Assembly (NCBI RefSeq): GCF_014697545.1
Contig: NZ_JACJSA010000017.1
Coordinates: forward strand, 1-64,000
DNA length: 64,000 nt
Direction of reading: 5' to 3'
Source of the DNA: Oscillatoria sp. FACHB-1407
GTDB lineage: Bacteria; Cyanobacteriota; Cyanobacteriia; Elainellales; Elainellaceae
The translations under genes were made by a program, and so were the position numbers. Positions 8,421 through 16,834 of this stretch are shown here, piece after piece. The first letter of the stretch is position 1. Each line of letters starts with the position of its first letter. A model generated the notes under the pieces. That model was not told the origin of the DNA. It searched no databases and saw nothing but the letters and a program-made list of their open reading frames with translations.

Positions 8421-9983
8421 CTAATGTCCTGCCATGCTGTGACCGATCGCCACAAAGTCGGCTTCACCAATGGGGCTTTCGTAGACGAATTCACCACCGC
8501 TGATGACCACAATGCGATCGCTCAGTTTGAGCAATTCGTCCAGGTCTTCGCTCACCAGTAACACGGCAACACCGCGATTTCGAGCATCGACAATTTGACC
8601 GTGAATGAAATCAACGGCGGCAAAGTCCAGACCGAAGCAGGGGTTCGCGGCAATCAGCAGGCGAATGTGATCCTCTGACAGTTCGCGAGCGAGAACGGCG
8701 CGTTGTACATTGCCCCCAGAGAGGTTGCTGATGGGGGTTTCGTGGGATGGGGTTTTGACGGAGAACTGAGCGATCAGGGTCTGTGCCATCTGGCGAATCG
8801 CTGCGAGAATCAGGAATACTCCTTTCGCTTGAGGGGGGCGATCGAACGTCCGCAATGCCATATTTTCGGCGACGCTCATGTGCGGCACACAGGCGTTACG
8901 AAGGGGTTCCTCTGGCAGGGAGAACACCCGATGCTTATACATTTCAGCCCGTGTTGCGCCATAGATTTCGCCATTGACGATCACCTGCCCTGACGTGGCT
9001 TCGCGTTGACCTGCCAACACTTCTACTAATTCCCGTTGACCGTTGCCAGAGATGCCTGCAATCCCGACGATCTCACCTGCGTGGACGGTTAAAGATACAC
9101 CTTTGACTGCCTCAATCCCATTGTCCTTATTGGCGTGAATTTCTTTGATTTGCAGAACAGGCACGGCTTCCGGATGCACCACTTTCTCAACGGGTTTTGG
9201 TTCTTTCTTCTCACCCATCATCATCTCTGCCATGTCAGACACGGTGAGGTTTTTGACCAACCCATGTCCGGCAAATTTGCCCTTGCGGAGTACCGTGATC
9301 TCATCGGCAAATGCCATGACTTCCCGGAATTTGTGGGAGATCATCAACACGCTCAACTGTCCTGCTGTGACTTGTTCGCGGAGTAAGCCCAGCACTTCAT
9401 CTGCCTCACCGGGGGTCAAGACGGAGGTTGGCTCATCCAAAATCAAAATGCGGCTGTGGAGATAGAGTTGCTTGAGGATCTCCAGCTTTTGCTTTTGTCC
9501 GGCGGCAAGTTGGGCGATCGGTGTTTCCAGAGGCACCTGAAACGGTGAGGTTTCCATAAATGCCCGTAACCCTTCCATTTCCTTTTTCCAGTTGATCAGC
9601 TTGGTGTTGTCAAACCGGGAGAGGACGAGGTTTTCTGCCACGGTCATCGCAGGCACAGAGGTGAAGTGCTGATACACCATGCCAATGCCAAACTTGTGAG
9701 CATCTTTGGGATTGGGAATGGCTACCTTTTTGCCGTCGATATAAATATCACCAGAGGTAGGCGTATAGAAGCCCATGATGCACTTCACTAGAGTGCTTTT
9801 TCCGGCTCCGTTCTCTCCTAAAAGAGCATGAAAACTCCCCGGTTTAATGGTCATTGAAACGTTATCCAGTGCCACCAATGAGCCAAATTGTTTGGTCATG
9901 TTGACGACTTGCAATTCAGCAGGTTTGAGGGCTGTCGTTGTCGAGGGAGCTTGAGACTTTCGGGTATCAATGATTTCAGTCAT
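8421..9983 (-). CDS. ABC transporter ATP-binding protein, nucleoside/BMP class (two ABC domains)
   Basis: A 520-residue double ATPase. The first domain has Walker A GENGAGKST, signature LAAGQKQKLEILKQL and Walker B ILILDEPTSVLTP. The second has the degenerate GISGNGQRELVEVL loop usual for the second domain of this class and signature LSGGNVQRAVLAREL, with DEP replaced by ANPCFGLD. This is the RbsA/YufO-type architecture that energises sugar and nucleoside importers. I start at the ATG at 9983; the extra nine upstream codons read through heptamer repeats. It matches the two permeases (12248-14501) and the BMP lipoprotein (14633-15817), from which it is separated by two hydrolase genes. Confidence 0.9.
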   Translation of the reverse strand: MTEIIDTRKSQAPSTTTALKPAELQVVNMTKQFGSLVALDNVSMTIKPGSFHALLGENGAGKSTLVKCIMGFYTPTSGDIYIDGKKVAIPNPKDAHKFGIGMVYQHFTSVPAMTVAENLVLSRFDNTKLINWKKEMEGLRAFMETSPFQVPLETPIAQLAAGQKQKLEILKQLYLHSRILILDEPTSVLTPGEADEVLGLLREQVTAGQLSVLMISHKFREVMAFADEITVLRKGKFAGHGLVKNLTVSDMAEMMMGEKKEPKPVEKVVHPEAVPVLQIKEIHANKDNGIEAVKGVSLTVHAGEIVGIAGISGNGQRELVEVLAGQREATSGQVIVNGEIYGATRAEMYKHRVFSLPEEPLRNACVPHMSVAENMALRTFDRPPQAKGVFLILAAIRQMAQTLIAQFSVKTPSHETPISNLSGGNVQRAVLARELSEDHIRLLIAANPCFGLDFAAVDFIHGQIVDARNRGVAVLLVSEDLDELLKLSDRIVVISGGEFVYESPIGEADFVAIGHSMAGH

Positions 9984-10136
9984 AGGAGGGAAAGGATAAA
10001 GGATGAACAATAAAGGATGAAAAAACGAAGAAGGATGAGGGATGAAAGAAGAAGGATGAAAAAAAGAGTTGAGATAGTAGGGATGGGTTTCAAGGTTTAT
10101 AAATTTCCGTCTTTAGCCTTCATCCTTTAGCCTTTT
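9984..10136. repeat. Heptamer (STRR) repeat between ABC ATPase and cysteine hydrolase
   Basis: Degenerate AAGGATG/AAGGATA heptamers on one side (9984-10065) and their complement (CTTCATCCTTTAGCC) on the other (near 10115-10133). The two arms are complementary and could pair in the transcript. Confidence 0.7.
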
Positions 10137-10816
10137 GGCTGTATGGCTTCTAGTAAGGCAGTTGAGTCGGACACGGCTCCAAACACGCCGCCTTGCATTT
10201 TGATCATGTTGAGGGCAGCGAGATGGTTGCCATAGTCAGTGGCTCCGGTGCAGTCGGAGAGTAGTAGGCATTCGTAGCCGCGATCGTTGGCATCGCGCAT
10301 GGTGGTGTGGACACAAACATCGGTGGTGATGCCAGTGAGGATGACGTTTTGAATGCCCTTGAGCTTGAGCAGCATGTCTAAGTCAGTGGCATAAAAGGAA
10401 CCCTTGCCCGGTTTGTCGATGATGGGTTCACCGGGGAGGGGAGCTAGCTCAGGAATAATCTCCCAACCGGGTTCGCCGCGCACCAGAATTTTGCCACAGG
10501 GACCCAGATCACCGATGCCTGCTCCAATCTGGCGCGATCGCCACCGTTTGTTCTCCGGCAAATCTGACAGGTCAGGGCGATGTCCCTCACGAGTATGGAT
10601 GATGGTGTAACCTCCCTCTCGCATGACACTCAAAAGCCGCTGAAGTGGGGCGATCGGGGCACGAGTCAGTGAGAGGTCATAGCCCATCTGATCGACATAG
10701 CCTCCCTGACCGCAAAAATCGGTTTGCATGTCGATGATGATCAGTGCCGTATTTTCGGGGCGCAAATCTCCGTTGTAGGGATATTTGTAGGGTTCGGCGT
10801 TGACGTAGAGGGGCAT
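10127..10816 (-). CDS. Isochorismatase-family cysteine hydrolase, biuret-hydrolase-like (second copy)
   Basis: A 229-residue paralogue of the protein at 7166-7861. The triad is Asp29 in [10 protein letters not shown], Lys138 in [12 protein letters not shown] and Cys168 in [11 protein letters not shown]. It shares the ANDRGYECL segment and overall length with the first copy but differs through most of the N-terminal half, so this is an old duplication or two separate recruitments, not a recent tandem copy. It sits between the formamidase and the ABC ATPase, all reading leftward. Two such enzymes in one cluster suggest two related ureide or amide substrates in successive steps. Confidence 0.82.
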   Translation of the reverse strand: MPLYVNAEPYKYPYNGDLRPENTALIIIDMQTDFCGQGGYVDQMGYDLSLTRAPIAPLQRLLSVMREGGYTIIHTREGHRPDLSDLPENKRWRSRQIGAGIGDLGPCGKILVRGEPGWEIIPELAPLPGEPIIDKPGKGSFYATDLDMLLKLKGIQNVILTGITTDVCVHTTMRDANDRGYECLLLSDCTGATDYGNHLAALNMIKMQGGVFGAVSDSTALLEAIQPKG

Positions 10817-11100
10817 AGGAAGAGGGAAAAAGGATAAATGATGAAGGATAAAGGATAAAAGAAGAGAGAAAAAAGAAAAAGGATAAAAAAAGAGGAAGGA
10901 GAGAAGAAGGATGAAGGCTAAAGGATGAAATGGCGGGGATCAAGGTTTAACGATGTCTCCTGACCACTGACTCCTGACCACTAACTATTGACCATTGACT
11001 CCTGACCACTAACTATTGACCATTGACCACTGACTCCTGACCACTAACGCTTGCAGAACTTCAACTTTTATCCTTTATCCTTCAACTTTTATCCTTTCAA
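10817..11100. repeat. Two classes of heptamer repeats flanking the formamidase 3' end
   Basis: 10817-10930 carries AAGGATA/AAGGATG-class heptamers. 10956-11047 carries a different class, CTGACCA/TTGACCA (complement TGGTCAA/TGGTCAG), the same class that fills 63640-63890. 11061-11098 returns to TTTATCC-type heptamers. No gene lies in this stretch; the ORF at 10677-10943 is a translation of the repeats plus a shadow of the hydrolase. Confidence 0.75.
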
Positions 11101-12108
11101 AATGGCGGTTAACTCCTCTCCGTGATAAAGCCGGGTGGGAGCAGGAAATCCACACGAGGTGCCGTCGGTGTAAACGACTTCATCTTCCCAGGGGAGGCGA
11201 TAGCTGCCGTTCACCATGTCTTGCATGTAGGTATAGGGGCAATCTTGAGCACCGCCTTTAACCGCGACATAGCCCCGATGTCCAAATTGATAAATGTTGT
11301 TTTCAACGCTCCAGTGCTTGCGGGCTTCGCGCACGAGGTCGGGTCGCAGTTCCGCTGTGATGATCTCGTCGGGACGGTGACTGCCCATGACTAGAGGCGT
11401 GCCGTCAAAGTTGACGAACATTCCCTCACCCATGGAGTCAAAGGTGCCATCACTGCCGCACATGCATACGGAAGCGGTATACATCAGGTTGCAGAAGGCA
11501 TTTGCCTGATTGGTGATTTGCCAGGTGTGACGAATGGGAGCGGTATAGCCTGCGGTGCGGATCATGATCTCTGCTCCTTTGTAGGCACACTCGCGAGCCA
11601 TTTCTGGGAACATGCCGTCGTGGCAAATGATCAGGGCGATCGCACTGCCATTGGGTCCTTCACAGACAGGAATCCCAATATTCCCCGGTTCCCACGGTTC
11701 TACAGGCACCCAGGGATGGAGTTTGCGGTAGTAGAGCCGCATTTCCCCTTTGTCGTCGAGAATAATGCCGCTGTTGTAGGGGTTGCCGTTGGGGTTGTAT
11801 TCCATGATGGAAAAGCAACCCCAAATTTGGTTATCACGGCAGGCTTGGCTGAATGCTGCCATCTCTGGCCCGTCCAACTTGCACATAATCTCTGGGTTGG
11901 TATCCATCGACAACCCGTGCAGCGCATATTCTGGAAACACCACCAGATCCATCGTTGGCATATTTCGGCGAGCTTTCCCGACCATATTGCAGATGCGTTG
12001 GGTCTGGCCAGCTAAATCGTCGGGAGTCACAACGTTAGGAAGTTGCAGTTGTACCATCCCTAGCACAACACCGTTTGGAGATTTGTTGAGTCCACCAAGT
12101 CCGCTCAT
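11089..12108 (-). CDS. amiF: Formamidase (nitrilase superfamily)
   Basis: A 339-residue nitrilase-superfamily amidase very like the AmiF/AmiE type of Helicobacter. The Glu-Lys-Cys triad is Glu60 in VVFPEYALHG, Lys129 in YYRKLHPW and Cys162 in IICHDGM. Further landmarks are CFSIMEYNPNGNPYN, EPWEPGNIGIPVCEGPNGS, ENNIYQFGHRGYVA and KLPWED-like YRLPWEDEV. AmiF hydrolyses formamide to formate and ammonia. The close paralogue AmiE takes short aliphatic amides and cannot be fully excluded. It lies between a BMP-transporter permease and a cysteine hydrolase, so the imported compound or its breakdown products probably yield formamide or a similar amide. Confidence 0.85.
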   Translation of the reverse strand: MSGLGGLNKSPNGVVLGMVQLQLPNVVTPDDLAGQTQRICNMVGKARRNMPTMDLVVFPEYALHGLSMDTNPEIMCKLDGPEMAAFSQACRDNQIWGCFSIMEYNPNGNPYNSGIILDDKGEMRLYYRKLHPWVPVEPWEPGNIGIPVCEGPNGSAIALIICHDGMFPEMARECAYKGAEIMIRTAGYTAPIRHTWQITNQANAFCNLMYTASVCMCGSDGTFDSMGEGMFVNFDGTPLVMGSHRPDEIITAELRPDLVREARKHWSVENNIYQFGHRGYVAVKGGAQDCPYTYMQDMVNGSYRLPWEDEVVYTDGTSCGFPAPTRLYHGEELTAILKG

Positions 12109-12247
12109 AGCAAAGAAGAAAGGATAAACGATGAACGATAAAGGATGAGAAGAAAGGATAAATGATGAACGATAAAGGATAAAAGTGTAGAGAGCAGAGG
12201 AATGTTCGTTCCTTTATCCTTCAGCTTTTATCCTTTATCCTTCCTTC
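12109..12247. repeat. Heptamer (STRR) repeat upstream of formamidase
   Basis: AAGGATAAACGATGAACGATAAAGGATG-type heptamers (12119-12182) followed by the complementary TTTATCCTTCAGC-type run (12215-12247). The two arms are complementary and could form a hairpin between the permease stop and formamidase start. Confidence 0.75.
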
Positions 12248-13183
12248 CTAGGTGTCTGTCCCCAAGGCTCCGGGGGCACCCGTTAGTGTCTTTTTCGGTG
12301 AGCAGGTGAGAATCATAATCAGAAGAGTCAACACATAGGGAGCAGCGTTAAACAGGTAATAGCCTTCCTTGATGCCGACGGATTGCAGCGCAGGTCCTAG
12401 AGCTTGTGCGCCACCGAAGAGCAGCGATGCCCAGAGACACTGAATGGGGTTCCACCGGGCAAAAATCACCAGGGCAACCGCCATCAATCCCTGACCGCTA
12501 GAGATGCGCTCTGTCCACACACCGGGATAGTAGAGCGAGAGGGATGCACCACCAATTCCAGCTAAAAAGCTGCCTGCGATCACACTCAACATCCGCACCT
12601 GGAAAATGGAAACGCCCATTGCTCTTGCGGCTTCGGGGCTGTCGCCCACTGCCCGGATGAACAGACCCCAGCGGGTGGATTGGAAGAACCACTGCATGAT
12701 GGGGGCGATCGCCAACCCCAGCAAAAATAAAGGACTGATCTGCAACGCCGCTTGTAGAGCCGGAGCTAACCCATCACCGCCCAGATTTATCGTCGGCAAC
12801 TGTGGTGCGGAGGGTTGAATGAACGGTTTTCCTAAGAAGAAAGCAATGCCACTCCCAAAAATGATCATGGCAATGCCGACTGCCACATCGTTAACCCTGG
12901 GTTGCTGTGAGAGCCAACCATGAATTGCGCCTAAGAAGCAACCTGCAATCCCGGCAACCAGCACCCCCAACCAGGGAGAACCTGTGAGGTAGGAGATGCC
13001 ATAGGCACTCATGGCTCCCGTGAGCAAAACCCCCTCCAGACCGAGGTTGATTTTGCCGCTTTTTTCAGTCAGGCACTCGCCCAAACTGACAAACAAGAAT
13101 GGAGTGCCACCGCGCATGGTTCCGGCGGCGATCGCCAACGGCACACCCCACCATCCCAATGCTTCTGCTGCTTCTGCTGTCAT
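12248..13183 (-). CDS. ABC transporter permease, nucleoside/BMP class (second permease)
   Basis: A 311-residue integral membrane protein with about eight hydrophobic segments. LTEKSGKINLGLEGVLLTGA near residue 38 is the typical loop of the YufQ/RbsC-like permease family, and GFSPEAARAMG-like GDSPEAARAMGVS near residue 180 is the coupling-helix region contacting the ATPase. It pairs with the longer permease at 13389-14501 and the double ATPase at 8421-9983 to form an importer in the inner membrane. The 205-bp gap to the first permease is unusually wide for such a pair. Confidence 0.88.
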   Translation of the reverse strand: MTAEAAEALGWWGVPLAIAAGTMRGGTPFLFVSLGECLTEKSGKINLGLEGVLLTGAMSAYGISYLTGSPWLGVLVAGIAGCFLGAIHGWLSQQPRVNDVAVGIAMIIFGSGIAFFLGKPFIQPSAPQLPTINLGGDGLAPALQAALQISPLFLLGLAIAPIMQWFFQSTRWGLFIRAVGDSPEAARAMGVSIFQVRMLSVIAGSFLAGIGGASLSLYYPGVWTERISSGQGLMAVALVIFARWNPIQCLWASLLFGGAQALGPALQSVGIKEGYYLFNAAPYVLTLLIMILTCSPKKTLTGAPGALGTDT

Positions 13184-13388
13184 CGCACTAAATTTCCTAC
13201 TAGATTGCTTGAGAAGATGATTGGCACTAGTAAAGCGTTTGGTTCAAAGTTTCGATGGTGTTCCAAACCTGCTAATAGCCTCCGTAAGAACCTCCTGTAG
13301 TCCTTCTGGGCAAGGGGGACGGCGACAGCCGGGGGCAGTAGTAACAGATCTGAAGCACGACTAGATAGTTGAACCGAATGCTTCACTC

Positions 13389-14501
13389 CTACTGGACGAC
13401 TACAGGCTCTTGACCGGGTGTCGGGGGTGGAGATGGCGGAGCCACAATGGTTGGCTTTTCCTTAAAGAAGGCAAACCGACCATACAAGGAGTCGCTGTAC
13501 ATTACGACCAGGAAGACCAAGCCCTGGAACACCAGCACCGTTGCATCCGGCAGATTGTGCGATCGCTGCAAGATACCACCACTTGCCAAAATTCCACCCA
13601 GGAGCAGAGATACGGCTGACGCTGCCAGGGGGTTATGTCGTGCCACAAAGGCAACTAAAATGCCACCGTAGCCATAACCCACGTTCAACGACTCATTCGC
13701 TGCACCCTGCACAGCGGCAATTTCGACCATGCCTGCTAACCCTGCACAGGAGCCAGCCAGGAAGCAAATGATGATCGTCAATTGCCCCACAGGTAGCCCT
13801 GCAATTCGAGCGGCTCGAATGTTGCCTCCAGCGGTACGAGCCGCAAACCCAAAGGTTGTGCGTTGAATCAACACATAGGCAATAACACACGCAACCAACC
13901 CATAAATCAAACCCCAATGAACTCGCGTTCCGGGGATGCTGCCCATCATGTCTGCCTCAGGCAGCGGGAATGTGGATGGCTTGTTGAGCGAACTGGGGTC
14001 ACGCCAGGGACCACCTACCAGATGGTTTAACAGGGCGATCGCCACATAGTTCAACAACAAACTGCTGATTGTCTCATTTACCGCTCGATAGTGACGCAAT
14101 GCACCTGCGATCGCGATCCAGACACCGCCCGCAATCATCCCGGCGATCGCCATACCCAGCTGTACGCCGATTCCAGGTAAGCTATCCGCGAGAGACAGAC
14201 CAACCGCGATCGCCGCTAACCCTCCAACGACCAACGCCCCCTCATTTCCGATAATCACCAGTCCCAATCGAGCCGGCAGTGCGGTACACAACGCACACAA
14301 CATCAAAGGAGCCGCTCGAATCAGACTATTCTGCAAGGTGCTCCAACTGCCAAAGGCTGCCTTCCAGATCGAGGCATACACCGCAAAAGGATTCGCCCCC
14401 GCCAGAGCACAAAACACACCAAACAAAATCAACGAAAAGATCAATGCCGAAACTGGCAATACGATCGACTCTAATGTGCGCCGCCAGGCATAGCTGTTCA
14501 T
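13389..14501 (-). CDS. ABC transporter permease, nucleoside/BMP class (first permease)
   Basis: A 370-residue membrane protein of the YufP-type permease family: NSLIRAAPLMLCALCTALPARLGLV-type segment near residues 65-90 (start NSLIRAAPLML), GNEGALVVGGLAA, a loop NETISSLLLNYVAIALLNHLVGGPWRDP, AARIAGLPVGQ as coupling motif and GYGYGGILVAFVARHNPLA. I start at the ATG at 14501; the 31 upstream codons in the open frame translate heptamer repeats into a Phe/Pro/Ser-rich peptide and are not real protein. It lies 131 bp downstream of the substrate-binding lipoprotein gene. Confidence 0.88.
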   Translation of the reverse strand: MNSYAWRRTLESIVLPVSALIFSLILFGVFCALAGANPFAVYASIWKAAFGSWSTLQNSLIRAAPLMLCALCTALPARLGLVIIGNEGALVVGGLAAIAVGLSLADSLPGIGVQLGMAIAGMIAGGVWIAIAGALRHYRAVNETISSLLLNYVAIALLNHLVGGPWRDPSSLNKPSTFPLPEADMMGSIPGTRVHWGLIYGLVACVIAYVLIQRTTFGFAARTAGGNIRAARIAGLPVGQLTIIICFLAGSCAGLAGMVEIAAVQGAANESLNVGYGYGGILVAFVARHNPLAASAVSLLLGGILASGGILQRSHNLPDATVLVFQGLVFLVVMYSDSLYGRFAFFKEKPTIVAPPSPPPTPGQEPVVVQ

Positions 14502-14632
14502 AGGAAAGGATGAAGGATAAGGGCTAAAGGACGAATAAAAAGGGTGAAGGATAAGGGCTAAAGGATGGAATGTAGACAAAGGTTGCAGAGCCACTTTTAT
14601 CCTTCATCCTTCAGCCTTTCTCCCTACTTCAC
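14502..14632. repeat. Heptamer (STRR) repeat between BMP lipoprotein and permease genes
   Basis: AAGGATGAAGGATAAGGGCTAAAGG-type heptamers (14505-14567) and a complementary TTTATCCTTCATCCTTCAGCC run (14596-14620), which could pair as a long imperfect hairpin in the transcript. Confidence 0.75.
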
Positions 14633-15817
14633 TTAGCTTCCAACCGAGCCAATTACCCCTTCAATCAGGTAGTTCATTCCTTCCAATTTGGGGTCTTGCT
14701 GCTTCAACTCTTCTCCAGCGGCAATCACGACGTTGCCCTGGTTGTCCTTCAATTCGCCTTTGTAGATCACCAGGCTGCCGTCCATCAGTTGGGCTTTGGC
14801 GGCTTCGCCTGCTGCCTTGGCTTCTTCCGTCACCGCAGGACCGTAATCGGAGATCTTACAGAATCCATCCTTCAAGCCACCCCGTAGCAGGTGAGGGATG
14901 CTGCCATCCATCAGGCTCTTACCGGAGTTGATGTCCTCTGCCAGTTGAGTGTAGATGTTCACCCAATCCCACTCGGCTCCAGTGAGGTAACCCTGGGGCG
15001 AGAGTTGGATCTGGTTCGCGTGATAGCCAGAGCTAAAGATGCCGCGTTTCTCTGCGGTTTCCATCACAACCTTGGGACTGTCTACGTGGCAGGTCAGCAC
15101 ATCAATGCCCTGGTCTGCCATGCTGTTTGCAGCTTCTGCTTCTTTGATTGGTTCTGCCCAGTTGCCCGTGAACACTACTTGAGTTGTGATTGCAGGGTTC
15201 ACACTGCGAGCACCCAGCGTAAAGCTGTTGATATTCCGCAACACCTGAGGAATTGGTTTCGCCCCAATGAAGCCCAACTTGCCGGACTTGGACATGGTTC
15301 CTGCAACAACGCCTGCAACGTATTGTGCTTCGTCAATGTAGCCGTAATAGCTGCCCACATTCTTGGGATGGGTTCCTTCGACGTACAAACCACCACAGTG
15401 GAAGAACTGTACATCTGGATATTCCTCCGCCATCTTGAGAATGTGCGGGTCAAAATAGCCAAACGACGTGGGGAATAAAACTTTTGCACCATCGATGTCG
15501 ATCATGCTCCGCATCGATTCGGCTACAGCGGTTGTCTCAGGAACGTTCGCTTCTTCGACTAACTTGACCCAACCCAACTTGCTTGACATCGCGGCAGCAC
15601 CCTCAGCGTGTGCCTGGTTGTAGCCGTAGTCATCCTTAGGACCAACGTAGATAAAACCAATCGTCAGCCCTTCACCCCCACCAGCAGCATCCCCTGAGGC
15701 AGCAGGTTCACCGCTACACGCAGTCCCTAGCTTTGCTGTAACCCCAAATGCAGTTGTGGCTAACAGACCACGAATCACTTGACGACGAGATAAACCTAAA
15801 AACCGATTACTGCTCAC
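14633..15817 (-). CDS. BMP family ABC transporter substrate-binding lipoprotein (nucleoside class)
   Basis: A 394-residue periplasmic binding protein of the BMP/PnrA/Med family. The N-terminus has a twin-arginine-like SRRQVIRG, a hydrophobic stretch and a lipobox LGTAC with the lipidated Cys at 34. Then a Gly/Ala-rich linker and the binding fold: TIGFIYVGPKDDYGYNQAH, IDGAKVLFPTSFGYFDP, GYIDEAQYVAGVVAG, KLGFIGAKPIPQVLRNINSF. It is the first gene of the leftward transporter and catabolic cluster. Family members bind nucleosides in several bacteria; the gene context suggests a pyrimidine, nucleobase or ureide, which is an inference. Confidence 0.88.
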   Translation of the reverse strand: MSSNRFLGLSRRQVIRGLLATTAFGVTAKLGTACSGEPAASGDAAGGGEGLTIGFIYVGPKDDYGYNQAHAEGAAAMSSKLGWVKLVEEANVPETTAVAESMRSMIDIDGAKVLFPTSFGYFDPHILKMAEEYPDVQFFHCGGLYVEGTHPKNVGSYYGYIDEAQYVAGVVAGTMSKSGKLGFIGAKPIPQVLRNINSFTLGARSVNPAITTQVVFTGNWAEPIKEAEAANSMADQGIDVLTCHVDSPKVVMETAEKRGIFSSGYHANQIQLSPQGYLTGAEWDWVNIYTQLAEDINSGKSLMDGSIPHLLRGGLKDGFCKISDYGPAVTEEAKAAGEAAKAQLMDGSLVIYKGELKDNQGNVVIAAGEELKQQDPKLEGMNYLIEGVIGSVGS

Positions 15818-16013
15818 TGCTTCGCTCCAGAGTAGTGGAATTGAGTTGTGCGGCTCAGAGCTTGTTCTGACATGCCTGTTGAGTTCAGTAGGGTACAGGA
15901 AGCACGTGAATAATTTGGGAAAAATTCGGGAAGAAATCGGGAAGAAAGCGGATTTGCGGTTCTAATGTACTAGGGTGGGATAGACTGCTTGAAATTCCCT
16001 GCGATCGCTGATT

Positions 16014-16688
16014 ATGACCTCACGACAACAGCTCGACGTGATTATTGTGGCGGTGTATTTGATTTCCGTCGCTTACGTGCTGTACCGGGCATATCAGTCA
16101 ATTTCAGAATACGTGGAAGAGCAGACGATCATTACCTTTGACAAAGCCGGGCTCGATAGTCAACTCGCCGAACGACAGTTAAAGGATGTGATCGATGTTA
16201 ATTTCGGGTTTGGTGGGCGATATACCTTTGACCAACCCCAAGACCTGGGCATCACTGTGGCGAACAAGTCTAAAGACAAAACTTTGGAGATCGATTGGGA
16301 TCGCTGTTCGATTCAATCCGATGGGCGATCGCGTCGAGTGATTCGCTTTCCGCCCGATCGCCGGGTTGATCTATCGCAACGGCAAGTATTCAGCGTGATT
16401 CCACCGGGAGGCGTGATTCGCGAGCGGGTCAGTGCGGAAGACTTATTGAAAGTCAATGCCAACAACGCCCTTGAGCCGAAAGGTCCGTTAGTGACGATCG
16501 CTGCCCTACCTCCTCCCGCCAAAGCGGCGTTTTTAAGCTCCACATCCGATATCAAGTTCTCGATGCGGCTCGCCGTGTGGATTGCAGACGATGTTGTGGA
16601 AGATCGCCCCAATGCTTTACACATGCTAAATTGCCAATTCTCGATTAAGCGTGTGCCGTTGAGTGAGTACTTACCCTGGAAACGGTAG
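16014..16688 (+). CDS. Membrane-anchored hypothetical protein
   Basis: A 224-residue protein with one N-terminal membrane helix (DVIIVAVYLISVAYVLYRAY, about residues 8-27) and a soluble remainder of mixed strands: QPQDLGITVANKSKDKTLEIDW, IRFPPDRRVDLSQRQVFSVIPPGG, and a late FSMRLAVWIADD. The strand-rich, proline-bounded pattern suggests an immunoglobulin-like or similar beta-sandwich domain outside the membrane, but I do not recognise the family. It is divergent from the BMP lipoprotein gene and is followed by heptamer repeats and then rnpB. Confidence 0.7.
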   Translation: MTSRQQLDVIIVAVYLISVAYVLYRAYQSISEYVEEQTIITFDKAGLDSQLAERQLKDVIDVNFGFGGRYTFDQPQDLGITVANKSKDKTLEIDWDRCSIQSDGRSRRVIRFPPDRRVDLSQRQVFSVIPPGGVIRERVSAEDLLKVNANNALEPKGPLVTIAALPPPAKAAFLSSTSDIKFSMRLAVWIADDVVEDRPNALHMLNCQFSIKRVPLSEYLPWKR

Positions 16689-16834
16689 ATAGGGAAAGGA
16701 TAAGGGAGATAGGGAAAGGATGAGGGATAAAAAGGAAAAAAGAATTCAAACCTCATAACCCGCTCACCTATCTCTTCCCCTACCCATCTCCTCAGCTACT
16801 CTTCTGTCCTCTGCCGTCGCACGACGTAAACTAA

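Noticed and set aside
15818-16013. NtcA-type nitrogen-control site upstream of the transporter cluster
   Set aside because: I looked for GTA-N8-TAC and found no convincing match in either divergent upstream region (also 3880-4136).
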